Made by a program: the position numbers and the translations under genes. Below the pieces are notes generated by a model that saw nothing but the letters and a program-made list of their open reading frames with translations, was not told the DNA's origin and made no database searches. This document shows positions 23,739 to 34,350 of a DNA stretch of 64,000 nucleotides, piece after piece. The DNA comes from Beroe ovata (lineage: Eukaryota > Ctenophora > Nuda > Beroida > Beroidae). The stretch spans positions 169,405 to 233,404 of the forward strand of contig CAMPET010000009.1 of NCBI GenBank assembly GCA_946803715.1. The letters run 5' to 3'. Position 1 is the stretch's first letter. Every line of letters starts with the position of its first letter.

Positions 23739-25100
23739 ATGAGTCAAGGCTATGGATATACTCCACCAACACTGGATGAGGCCATTAAAGCATATCAGCG
23801 AGCCAAAGAGAAGGCAAAAGATGTTGATAACTATTCTCAGAGAAAAAAGTTGAATAGATCATCAAACAATTTGTCATCATCTCAGCCAATTCTTCGTGCA
23901 AGGAGTAAGGGGAAAAGTTTAGGTAGTCTTTCAGATGCTCATCATTCAGACTATCATGATGAAGAAGATGAAAGAAGAAGATTGATCCACTCCCGCAAGT
24001 ATTCTGGCCGTAAGAGAAGAGATCTGTCTACCAGCAGACAGTCTTTAGTTTCAAATGGTGCCTGGACTCAGGGAATTCCAAATAATACTATTTATGATCC
24101 CCAGTATTCTAATATTCACTATTCTAACCTGCACATGCCTCCTGCATTGCCCAGTTTACAGCAATATCCAGCCCCCTATGTGAGCTCAATATACCAGGTC
24201 CCATATTCATATCCTGTTGCACAGCCATTCATCTATCCTCCAGTTGGAACCCAGTATAATATAAAACATGCTGAACCTATGAATCACAAAGACTTTCAAA
24301 GAGACTGTAAATTTTCCCCAGCACCATCAAGACCTTATAGTGATAGTGACTTGTTAGAAAACATGTCTAAAAATGGGATTGATGATTCAGATAGATTCTC
24401 TGTCATACCACCCATCAAGAAAATGGACAAGTCAACTGCAGCAAAAGTGATTCAGAAGAATTACAGAGAATACAAAGATAAAAAGTCTGTCAAAACAATC
24501 AAGGAATCATTCTACACTGATTTCATTGATAAGCTTATTGATGAACATCTTACTGAGGAGCTATTGCCAGATCTATTGGTTGAGGTGTTACTGTATGGTG
24601 TCCGCGACATAAAGTTACCCAATGTAACTGAACGTGTGGTTTGTGAATATGGTGATGACATCATGGATGAATGTGTCTATGAAATGTTGAGAGAAGCTTT
24701 CAATTCAGTAATGGGGGACATGACGCTTGTTTACTCTCAAAAACAGTTGGATTCCAAAAAAGTCGACTCAATGAACTACATGGTAGATGAGCTTATCTCA
24801 ATACAGATCAGAGATGTAGTTCATGAGTTTATGGACGAGTATATCAAGGACTATCAGTGTGAGCGGATCTATAATCAACTACTTTATGAAGCACTAGCTG
24901 GACTGGTGTACGGAGAAGTAAACAGCTATAACAGTGAGTCAGAATTTTCAGAGAGTTATAGTAGAGTTCCATTTGATCTTGATAATGTAATTCTTGCCTC
25001 AGTTCTCTGTAAGTCGTTAGTTCCTAATGAAGACTATATCTCTGATGCTATCATTGCTCAGAGTTTAGCAAATCAACTTAGACGCCAAAGTAAGATTTGA
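23739..25100 (+). CDS. IQ-motif protein of unknown family, intronless, 453 residues
   Basis: The start is taken as MSQGYGYTPP; the in-frame ATG 35 bases upstream is disfavoured because tttccctacatag at 23721-23733 looks like a splice acceptor for a 5' UTR exon. Residues 1-110 are charged and serine-rich (TLDEAIKAYQRAKEKAKD; DEEDERRRL). Residues about 120-185 are rich in Pro, Tyr and Ser. A single IQ motif, AAKVIQKNYREYKDKK, lies near residue 234 and predicts calmodulin or EF-hand binding. The last 200 residues are acidic and helical, with repeated VVxEYxD / VVHEFMDEY-like segments and no membrane span. It is a cytoplasmic calmodulin-binding protein by inference; a cytoskeletal or ciliary role is possible. 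I do not recognise an orthologue. The EF-hand gene lies about 4 kb upstream on the other strand. Confidence 0.8.
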   Translation: MSQGYGYTPPTLDEAIKAYQRAKEKAKDVDNYSQRKKLNRSSNNLSSSQPILRARSKGKSLGSLSDAHHSDYHDEEDERRRLIHSRKYSGRKRRDLSTSRQSLVSNGAWTQGIPNNTIYDPQYSNIHYSNLHMPPALPSLQQYPAPYVSSIYQVPYSYPVAQPFIYPPVGTQYNIKHAEPMNHKDFQRDCKFSPAPSRPYSDSDLLENMSKNGIDDSDRFSVIPPIKKMDKSTAAKVIQKNYREYKDKKSVKTIKESFYTDFIDKLIDEHLTEELLPDLLVEVLLYGVRDIKLPNVTERVVCEYGDDIMDECVYEMLREAFNSVMGDMTLVYSQKQLDSKKVDSMNYMVDELISIQIRDVVHEFMDEYIKDYQCERIYNQLLYEALAGLVYGEVNSYNSESEFSESYSRVPFDLDNVILASVLCKSLVPNEDYISDAIIAQSLANQLRRQSKI

Positions 25101-25890
25101 AATGGTTCCTGCTTCAGTAATATTGAACATTTTAAGACAAGTTCTTGGTTTGGCATCAGCTCTTAATCTTCATTAAAGTTGGCAGCTGTACCTATCAATT
25201 AGTCAATAATCAATATACGAGATAGTTTAGATCTTTTGCGATTGGGATGACTTGATTTGGTATATGTTTGCTTTATTGAACAATTGTTGATACGTTAGAT
25301 GATCATTAACAGACATAATTTTGAGTTTGATAAGTCGTTTCTGTACAGTTTGTAAAAAGTTATTCAGTTTGAGGACTCTTTTTATTATGTTCAGCATTAT
25401 GCAGTGTATGAAATATTACAATCTTGTTGTTCCAAATATTTTATCTATACATACTAGGTAACATTTATTTTAGTTTTATTATCAACCAAGATTTTCTGGC
25501 ACTAGAAAACCATTCCACATTTTATACGATAGAGTAGCGGTCAAGTTTGATGCTCAAAACAGAGGTTTCAGAAGCTTTGGCCTGCCTGGAACCTACCTTA
25601 AACCTAACACCTGCTTCATAGCTATGATATTACCCTGACACTATTCACTCAATACTCCCTCACTCTACTCCCAGCCCTAACTCTAACCCCAACCCACCTC
25701 CCTGAAACTGGTCCTAGCAACTTAATATCGGACTTCTTGGATAGAGCCACTTATACATACTGTTCTCGGATCTTTCCTATTTCTTGCCTGCTATCATGGC
25801 CCATCACGGCTTCTTGGGTAGAGCCAAGTTCTCGAAACATATCCTATTTCTATTTTCTCATACCCAACTCACCCTAAACTATTTATCAGT

Positions 25891-28733
25891 ATGTTGGGGA
25901 AGATAACTCCCCGAGCCTGCATCAGGACAGTTTCCAAGTTGTCAACCTTCGAGTCTGTGCCAAGTCCAGCAACTAACAGAGGTATGGTATTCTTTGTTTT
26001 GGGTTGAAGTTGTAACATCTATCCGACTGTCAGGTGGCTTTTGGAACAGTTCTCTTTTTTGTTGAATTTTTGACGAAATTTATTGTTGTTATATGAAGGA
26101 AGACTAAAGGACTTGAATTTCATCAACATTTGACCATGAATGCAAGGACAAGTTTCATGAAATATGGATTATGGAGTGATTGATTTAGGTGCCATCTGTT
26201 TTGACCCGTGCTGAATATTATGATAACCCATGCAATTACATTGGGGTGCGATTTAATGAAAGTCCCAGTAAATCCCAGTAAATGGTCACAAAACAATTAC
26301 ATCTATGGGAGTTTGTCATGGCAACTCTTACATCATCAATATGAAATAATATGTTTTTACGTATTCATGGCCGTGCAACCTAATGTAGCGACTTGCCAAG
26401 TTTATCTCTGTATATAGCAGTAGAGGGATGTCGGGTTTTGAAAAAAAAGTGGTAATACGTTTCGGGTCCAGTTTGCATAATTATAAACGATGAACGAATT
26501 CATGAATGAATCGCAACCATCCTTAGCCATAGTATATCGACTGGACATTGCATTACATCATTGTAACCCAATGCTATCTGTGAGATATCATATGTTTAAA
26601 TAACATCTGATACCTCTATGCCTACCAACCAACCACCACAGACCTAATGAATTCAACATGCTGTTATGGTGATCATATATGTTGTGATGACATCAATTAT
26701 TAATTATTTGTTAGCTCCTTTATGCTATCCAAATCATGAATTTCTATTTCGTGAATTTATAACACATTTCAGTGTCGACATCGTGGGTGTTAACAGTACC
26801 ACAGTTGGAGACGAACACTGCTAGTAGTCGACTCTTACCTTGGAAATCACAAATCCCAATGACTGTCAGATACAAGCTTCCCCCAGCTATCAAACCTATC
26901 ACAGGTATTTTGCATTCGGAGTTCAATCTTACCTCTACAATAAATTCAATAAATTCAATAAATTCCCACGGACTAGCTTATTACTAGCAAATGTGATGTA
27001 TGGATAGCGCGCGTCACGCGAGTTTTCATTGCGCGCGCGCGACGTAGTGTTTGTTAGACGACGCGACGATACGACCAAGGCTCAATATTTGTAGATTAAA
27101 ATGTGACCTATGAAATAATTGTTTCAGAGACAATCCCTAGTTTGTTTGACTCAAGCAACCCATCTAACACCATCATGACCCCAAACGGGTTAGCATCTTG
27201 GTCAAACATCGATGCGCCCAGTAAGGTAGGTTTAAGGTTAAGTATTAGAATCCTGTTGACATAGAAACCAACTGCGTCACAGTACACAGTAAATGATCCA
27301 TTAGTCATTCATATGCAATATCAGATGAGCTGCTGTCTGCGAACAGGTAAATTTATGAGAACTGATAACTTGTGATTCACCGCGCAATTTAACATTTCGT
27401 CAAACCAATTTATAATTACCCAATTAATTAAAACTCGTTTTTGCAGGAGAGCTGCCTGATTACCGATCCCACTGTTACAAGGGAAACATATCGGATGTTC
27501 CAGAGAGGCACTCACCGGATAAAGATTGTCAATAATCGGCCAAAAGCTCAAGTTTCTCAGCGAATAAGGTAATTGGCTATACACAATGGGTTTGTATTCT
27601 GAGCCTTAAAAAAGTTACGAGAAAACTGTTATCATTTTCAATTTCAAATTAAACGATTTTGTACAAAAATTACCGATTTTTCTGCTTCGAACCAATGTCA
27701 CAATATCCACTTCTATTCTTAACCAACTTTTGTACTACTTTTTAATCCATATAAGGACTGGCTTGTTGTTGTATAATGATATTGCTTGTACAGCACTCGA
27801 CCTGTAATAGCAATTTCTTCTCTCATCGTTCTATTCAGTAGAACTCTGTTCAGTATACTTATAGAATGAGAATACCGTCCTTGCTCTCTCCCTCTCTGTA
27901 TCCACACTCACACACTCACACACAGACACACACACACAGACACAGACACAGACACACACACACACCAAANCACACACGCATTCACACACACACACACACA
28001 CTCATTACCGTCAAATCTCTTCTTCCCATCATTTACTCTAGTTTTTGCCGTATTTTATCGAGCACTCTTTTACTCTGTCATCAATATATCGCGGCTGGGA
28101 ACGCAGTTCAAAATGTGGTCTCGTCACTTCGGTCTCGTAACTTGTCGGGATATTGCCAGCTCTCCCTGGGAGCATTATCAGTCTCTGGACGATCGGTCAA
28201 AATCGGGGGAAGAAATAAAATGCTTCTGCATTGTTTTTCGTCGTGTGTGAAAGAGGGATCTTTTGGTAACTTTGACGATAAATAGGACGAGTAGTGTTGT
28301 AACAAACATTTTTCTGTAGCAAGATCAACATTCTTCTTCATGCTCCAATTAATCCGTCCACTTCCATGTGCTCACGGGAAAGTGGCGAGGTTAAATCCAT
28401 GGAAAGTTTCTTGTAATCAAAGAAAGCAAGGAATTACCCGACAACATATCTATACTCCAAGGAGTAGTGATTATTTGTACAGAGCTGTACATGCGCGTAA
28501 TCGTTCGTCTACTAGATCTTCCCATGTATTTACAGTGGTCAACGACCACTCTCTGTTTTCTTTTAGACCACTTGTTGTACTACTAATAATAGCTGAGTAT
28601 TTGAGTTGCGAAAATAGGGTGGTTTTAGCTGGGTGATAATATTTTTACGGAAGGGATTTGAGAATTTGTGTTAGAAATTGCGACTTTGTGTGTTTTTCAG
28701 AATATCTTTCATTATTCTGTCGCGCAATTCCAG

Positions 28734-28773
<40 letters not shown>

Positions 28774-30389
28774 ACACACACTCATACACACAATCTTCAC
28801 ATACTTATTACTTAACTACAAACATGCATAACCTTGCTACATTCATCACACAGTTTTCCACGTTTATGAAATATTGAAATGTATGTCAAGTTCCGATTTT
28901 CCACTCTCTCATTTGTCTCCTTTTCCTAGCTCTCCAGGCTCCCCGTTATAACATGGGGCATTTCTGACTCCTGGATTTGCAACACTTTCCAACCAGGAAT
29001 AAAACCATCAGATACTGTTTATTCTATGGAACTCTGGTCATAAATTCCACTTCTCTTGAAAGCCGAGATCTCTGATCTACTACACAGTCATTATCCAGCA
29101 ATTTACATATTCTCGGTTGAGATTCCTGGTTGATATTCCTGGTGTGAGAGAGTGGAGGAATGTTGCGCGGGTACATCCTCATGCTCATAGTACTGGCAGT
29201 GCTGACATGCTGCGCGCTACTCCTCTGTGTTGTTACCTGGAAACTCCGTGACAAGATAATCCTCAGACAAGCCAATACCCAGCCTCGTCTAGCTGAGAGA
29301 ATGGCGTGTGTCACGCGCGAACAGAGCACTGAGTTCAGGGAAAAGTTGAAAATACCCAGTACTGCAGAGGCGGAGGTCGCTCATCATGAGACAAATCCTC
29401 ACGGGGTTCCTGCGATATCGGCATCGAAACCCGGCCTCCGGTCTCCGGCCGGCTTCCTCAAGATCAGATGCCCGGCGTACTACTTGAAGGAGAAGCGAGG
29501 GTTTTATCTTGCCCTGGAGGAGATGGAGCAGGGAAATGAGATTGCGGCGTGATAGAGACGTGTGATTCAAAACTGTTATTATTTGTAAATTCGTGCTCAG
29601 TTTGACTACACTTTGTCTAGACTTTGAACGATCAATTGTTTGATTTTGAAGTTTGTGTTCATTACTACACGGTTGATCAACATCAATGTGAATTTGAATT
29701 TCATATTCACCCATTATTAAGTTTTGCTCTTCATGATACTCATCATCACAATTCTGCCTCGGTCTCTATTTCTAGTCCTCCAGACTTCCTCCCCAATTGT
29801 CTAGCATCTTGGTCCATGTATAGCAACCGGGTCGCCGGGGAGTAACAACTGGGCATGGGGGTGGAAACTTGAATAAATTTGTACGTTATGCATATTATGG
29901 TGTGAAGATGATCACAGACTTGGAGGTAATGGACTTAGAGGTGTAAGCTAAACAAGATTAAAACATATTCACAGGCCTCTTAACTCAGAAAACTGACAGT
30001 CGATTTCTTTTTTGTCACGCGATGCATACTCCATGCGGTATTTTCTCACGTGATGTATTTAATTGACTCCAAAACACGTGGTCGGAAACGGAAAATTGCA
30101 TTATATTGATATTGGATTGACAAATTAAAAAGTTATCTAGATATTGCACACTAAACCAACTCTGTAATCCTCGCCTCAATTCAACACAACTTTCCTTTAT
30201 AATCCTGCCGTATCGCCCAGGCGTAAGCGTAGGAAAGCGCAGAAGCAATGGGACCAACACTCCAAGGACCGGGAAACTGCGATAATTCAGCGCCGGGATG
30301 ACCTGTACAAGACAGAAAAGAAGAGAATACAGCAATCCGATTGGTGGGATTGGTATGTCCCGTACGATAACAAGCCAATGCAGTTCTGA
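25891..30389 (+). CDS. Unrecognised small basic protein, five exons, 203 residues
   Basis: Exons 25891-25981, 26773-26904, 27128-27225, 27447-27568 and 30221-30389 join in phases 1, 1, 0 and 2 and give one open frame ending in TGA. The N-terminus MLGKITPRACIRTVSKLSTF is basic and free of acidic residues, which resembles a mitochondrial presequence. The middle reads YKLPPAIKPIT...SNPSNTIMTPNGLASW and YRMFQRGTHRIKIVNNRPK. The last exon is highly basic, then aromatic (RRKRRKAQKQWDQHSKDRE ... SDWWDWYVPYDNKPMQF). A mitochondrial ribosome or assembly role would suit the composition, but this is inference. The last intron is 2.65 kb and contains CA repeats, a hairpin repeat copy and the small frame at 29160. 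An alternative terminal exon at about 28947-29043 is also phase-compatible, so the 3' end is less certain than the first four exons. Confidence 0.65.
26995..27065. other. Short CpG-rich patch
   Basis: Locally dense in gcgcgc and acgcga within otherwise AT-rich intron 2 of the five-exon gene. No open frame or inverted repeat is evident. Confidence 0.5.
27900..28003. repeat. (CA)n microsatellite with a single N
   Basis: CA/cacaga repeats interrupted by an N at 27970. A second (CA)n array lies at 28737-28790. Both are in the long last intron of the five-exon gene. Confidence 0.95.
28247..28335. repeat. Half-copy of a dispersed hairpin repeat
   Basis: Contains gatcttttggtaactttg, 'taggacgagtagtgttgtaa' and 'tttttctgtagcaagatcaa'. 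The same sequence, inverted, forms the right half of the hairpin at 60492-60655. Confidence 0.8.
29160..29552 (+). CDS. Possible small single-pass membrane protein, 130 residues
   Basis: An intronless frame with one strong N-terminal hydrophobic segment at residues about 5-28 (ILMLIVLAVLTCCALLLCVV), then a basic WKLRDK. The remaining about 100 residues are soluble and moderately charged (CPAYYLKEKRGFYLALEEME). Local base composition is richer in G+C than the flanks, which fits coding sequence. However, it sits inside the last intron of the five-exon gene on the same strand, and the opposite strand is also open over part of it. No family is recognised. It may be a nested gene, an alternative exon or a chance frame. 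Confidence 0.4.
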   Translation: MLRGYILMLIVLAVLTCCALLLCVVTWKLRDKIILRQANTQPRLAERMACVTREQSTEFREKLKIPSTAEAEVAHHETNPHGVPAISASKPGLRSPAGFLKIRCPAYYLKEKRGFYLALEEMEQGNEIAA

Positions 30390-32084
30390 GTGCTGTAGGG
30401 GACCCCATTTTTTCACGGGACTTACTCTCTTTCACGGGACCTACTCTTTCTTAATCAATGTCCAGTGCTTGAAGTTGATTAAACGATGTAGGATTATCTT
30501 TTTATCTTTGGCGAGCCGCGAGAATTGGTAACCTGGCGACGATCTATAACTGAGTTTAACAATAGGTACAACAGAAAGTTATGAACAATTGATACAAAAT
30601 TGATTATTGGGGGTTTCTTCAATCGAGGAATAATACACAACTTGTTGCGAGGTTATATGATAGTGATACAAAACTATACTAAAACCTTGTTGCAAAGTAA
30701 TCTGATTTTTGAGGGTGTTATTTGATAGGAAATGGAATCATTGATAGAAATATAATTAATTTATCAATTTTTGACCAGCTCTATCTTCATCGGCCAAATT
30801 TTCATGGCAACTTTTAAGATTCTGCTTTGTATTAGAGTGTGTGCGTTGATGATGTTCACTTTGATAAACTGTTTCTTATAATACAACTGTCCACTATGGT
30901 TATAAAATGCGTACTTATTGTTGCCACTGCTGCGTAGCAACCTGCTAATGTTGCTTCGGCAACTATGTAATGTACAGAGAATTGATCCAATGCCCGCAAA
31001 GTAACGATTAACCTCAGTATTAGGTAATTGGGCAGAATTAATGCCCCAAGATGCAGTGATTATGCATATGTAATCGCCTCATCACGCTGATCTCGCTAAT
31101 TCTTTGCTCTTGTTCATGATATAAAGCGTTTTGTTTCCCAGTTATGTAAGTTCAGTCGTACTATCGTATCCCGATTTTCAATTCTAATGTATGGTTGTTT
31201 AAATTTGATATGAATATGTTTGTTCAGCATGACGACCTTGCAGATAATGCATCAATCTTCCCATGATGTATCAGAAAATGAGGGGCTTATCGAAACATGA
31301 GACGGGCGACACAAATGCGCGTTTGAACACACTTGCCGGTTAGGCTGGCACGACGCATGGCGCGTATAACTGCAAGCTACGCGCGCACAGTAGGTATTGT
31401 GTAGGTATTTGTTTTCGCGCCATGCAAAAACACAATATTGCCACTGTGACCAACGATTATTGCCAATGTGACTCTTTACTAACCATAGCCAATTCAATGT
31501 CAAGTGCCTCATGTCAGTCGTTTCACTAATTGTTCCCTGATATTACACTGCCCATGTGACACTGCACGATAATTAATTGGACCAGTCATCTTGTTAGAAT
31601 ATATCTGAACTCTGAAGCCTATGACAGCCATATCTTGATAGTGACGAAATTCATCATTATCTGCCCCCTCCATATTCACCGCACACATGTCTGAGCTGGT
31701 TATTTGTTTATTCTGGCGGCGCGCCAAAGTTAACTCTCACAAAACCAGGCTTTGGGTTTAAATGAGGTTATCGCTCCCAAAAACTAGTGGTAATTACTTG
31801 CTCTCTCTCCCTTTTAATATACCTAGCTAACGACACGCTATTACAATGTACCTCCAGTTTACACACGGGCAGGGAAATAGGGCGGTTTACTGGGTATAGA
31901 GGGTATTGGTACATGTCACTGTGTTCCTTGCGGTGTTCATTCCTATTTGTTGTTACTTTCGTTTTTTTAAGTCTTTTCTGTGATTCGTGGTACAACCATC
32001 ACTACAACCGGAAGCATTTTTTCATGCTTCATTATAAAATGAATTCAAAAATATCTGCAATATTGCAACATTTGTGGAGCGACA

Positions 32085-32200
32085 ATTGACCCCCCCGACA
32101 ATTAGAGTTAGGGTTACTGTTATGGTTACTGTTATGATAAGGGTCAAGGGGGTCAATTGTCAGGGGGTCAATTATCGGGGGGTCAATTATCGGACTTTCG
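32085..32200. repeat. Repeats of gg(g)tcaatt(g/a)tc
   Basis: Direct copies of gggggtcaattatcg and a reversed copy (gacaattgacccccc) flank a ggttactgttat pair; a short imperfect inverted/tandem repeat. Confidence 0.8.
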
Positions 32201-33611
32201 AAACATTCACTTTCTTCCATAATATACCAATGATAAATCCTGATCTTATCAATAGAACGCGTGAACTCATACATTCATCATATAGCCGGCGCTATACCAT
32301 AATTCACTGTGAAATCATATATCCATGGCACTAGCTTTAAGCTTTATTATACACCTGCAATCATGTTTTTGCTGGTTATAGTCAGTGATGTTTAAATAAC
32401 TTTGCAAATAGTTTTGTTCTAATGTTGTTCCAACGCATGATATTAGGACTGAATATTTGTTATCAAATACAGCTTGTTTCCAATTTATATATCCATTTTC
32501 CAGGCATATCGCACTAGCACACGATGACACTGGCATCGGTCAACCGACGTAATATCACGCACTCAAAGGTACGTTCCCCGCTCTTCTTGGCCAATTCACC
32601 TAATTATCCAATTATCCACCAATTAATCCCCATTTGAGTTTCTATCCCTGCATACTAAGAAATGGGGAGGGTATCACTGGGTCGCTAAGTGTCATGTGAT
32701 TCGACTCCTCATGTAACAATTTCACGTTTCGTAACTTTTGAATATCTATATGATACTGAGACAGACCACTTGACTACTTAATGACTCGTGAAGCAAATTA
32801 CGGAATCGGGAGTCATTAACAAATCAGAGAAGGTCTTTACAAGATTATCATTGATACCGGGGTAAATTATTTCATTATCATTAAACAAGCTGCGAAGGCT
32901 AATTGTTCGGCTAATCTGAACAACCAATAACGACGTCAACAATTTGGTGTCGAGAGTTTAATGTTTGAACGGATCATCAGATCAGACATCGGTTGAGCGA
33001 TTGACAAATATTGTACATATGGGTTGCGACGCTCAAACAATTATTATAATCACGACTTTTATCGCAATATAACAGTTGTCACGTGGCAAGCAACTTATGA
33101 TTGCACTAATGTTAGTCTCAGGATAATCGCAATATTGTGCTTTGGAGTGTGTTTCTATTGCAGGAGAGCGTGTAGGCAGGGTATCATCCTTCAGTTGTGT
33201 CCTTGGTAAATCAGTTCATCGATAATAGTTAGATAGTCCTGGCCCACGTCAGCAAGGGGCCCACGTCAACAAGGGGGCTAGGATTGCCAGGCAATTATCA
33301 CTGAGATACTATCTGCATTTTGGTAAAACATACAACCTTTGTTACCTTCATTACATCTTTGTAGTATAAGTTAGCTAGCTGCTACCTATGTAGTATAAGT
33401 TACATAAGTACGCGACATGCTTGCCGATATTGACCGGGGTAATCATAACCCCTCCTCCTCCTCTTCTTCACTATAATTGAGTCATTATGTAATTACCAAT
33501 TAGCACCACCGTGTAACTCCACGTCCATCTTGTCTCAGGTAATGACATCTTGTAAGCGAAGATTCTGTTGTTAGTACACATGCAGCTGCCATTTGCATTG
33601 TTATCATATGC

Positions 33612-34272
33612 ATGTGTGTGTGACGTGTATGTGTGTGTGACTGTGTGTGTGTGTGTGTGTTTGTATGTGTGTATGTGTGTGTATGTGTGTGGACTGTGGG
33701 GGTGTCTGTGTGTGTNNNNNNNNNNNNNNNNNNNNNNNNNNNNNNNNNNNNNNNNNNNNNNNNNNNNNNNNNNNNNNNNNNNNNNNNNNNNNNNNNNNNN
33801 NNNNNNNNNNNNNNNNNNNNNNNNNNNNNNNNNNNNNNNNNNNNNNNNNNNNNNNNNNNNNNNNNNNNNNNNNNNNNNNNNNNNNNNNNNNNNNNNNNNN
33901 NNNNNNNNNNNNNNNNNNNNNNNNNNNNNNNNNNNNNNNNNNNNNNNNNNNNNNNNNNNNNNNNNNNNNNNNNNNNNNNNNNNNNNNNNNNNNNNNNNNN
34001 NNNNNNNNNNNNNNNNNNNNNNNNNNNNNNNNNNNNNNNNNNNNNNNNNNNNNNNNNNNNNNNNNNNNNNNNNNNNNNNNNNNNNNNNNNNNNNNNNNNN
34101 NNNNNNNNNNNNNNNNNNNNNNNNNNNNNNNNNNNNNNNNNNNNNNNNNNNNNNNNNNNNNNNNNNNNNNNNNNNNNNNNNNNNNNNNNNNNNNNNNNNN
34201 NNNNNNNNNNNNNNNNNNNNNNNNNNNNNNNNNNNNNTCTGTGTCTGTGTCTGTGTCTGTGTCTGTGTGTGG
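33612..34272. repeat. (TG)n / (TCTG)n array with a 522-N gap
   Basis: TG-rich repeat enters the gap at 33716 and leaves it as tctgtg repeats at 34238. Open frames reported through the Ns are meaningless. Confidence 0.95.
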
Positions 34273-34350
34273 ATCATTAGTGCCAAGTACCTACTCATTT
34301 GGTACCTAACCCCTGCAGGTGGGCAGTTTCTGTAATCTGTCTTTTGCTAC

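Noticed and set aside
28939-29043. Alternative terminal exon of the five-exon gene (ending SDTVYSMELWS)
   Set aside because: It is phase-compatible, but the exon at 30221-30389 has stronger coding composition and a longer conserved-looking tail; kept only as an alternative.
29289-29714. 141-codon frame on the minus strand
   Set aside because: It overlaps the plus-strand frame at 29160, lacks a recognisable start context or domain and extends into AT-rich non-coding DNA.
33471-34335. Long open frames across 33.5-34.3 kb on both strands
   Set aside because: They are mostly unknown residues through the N gap, flanked by TG repeat translations.
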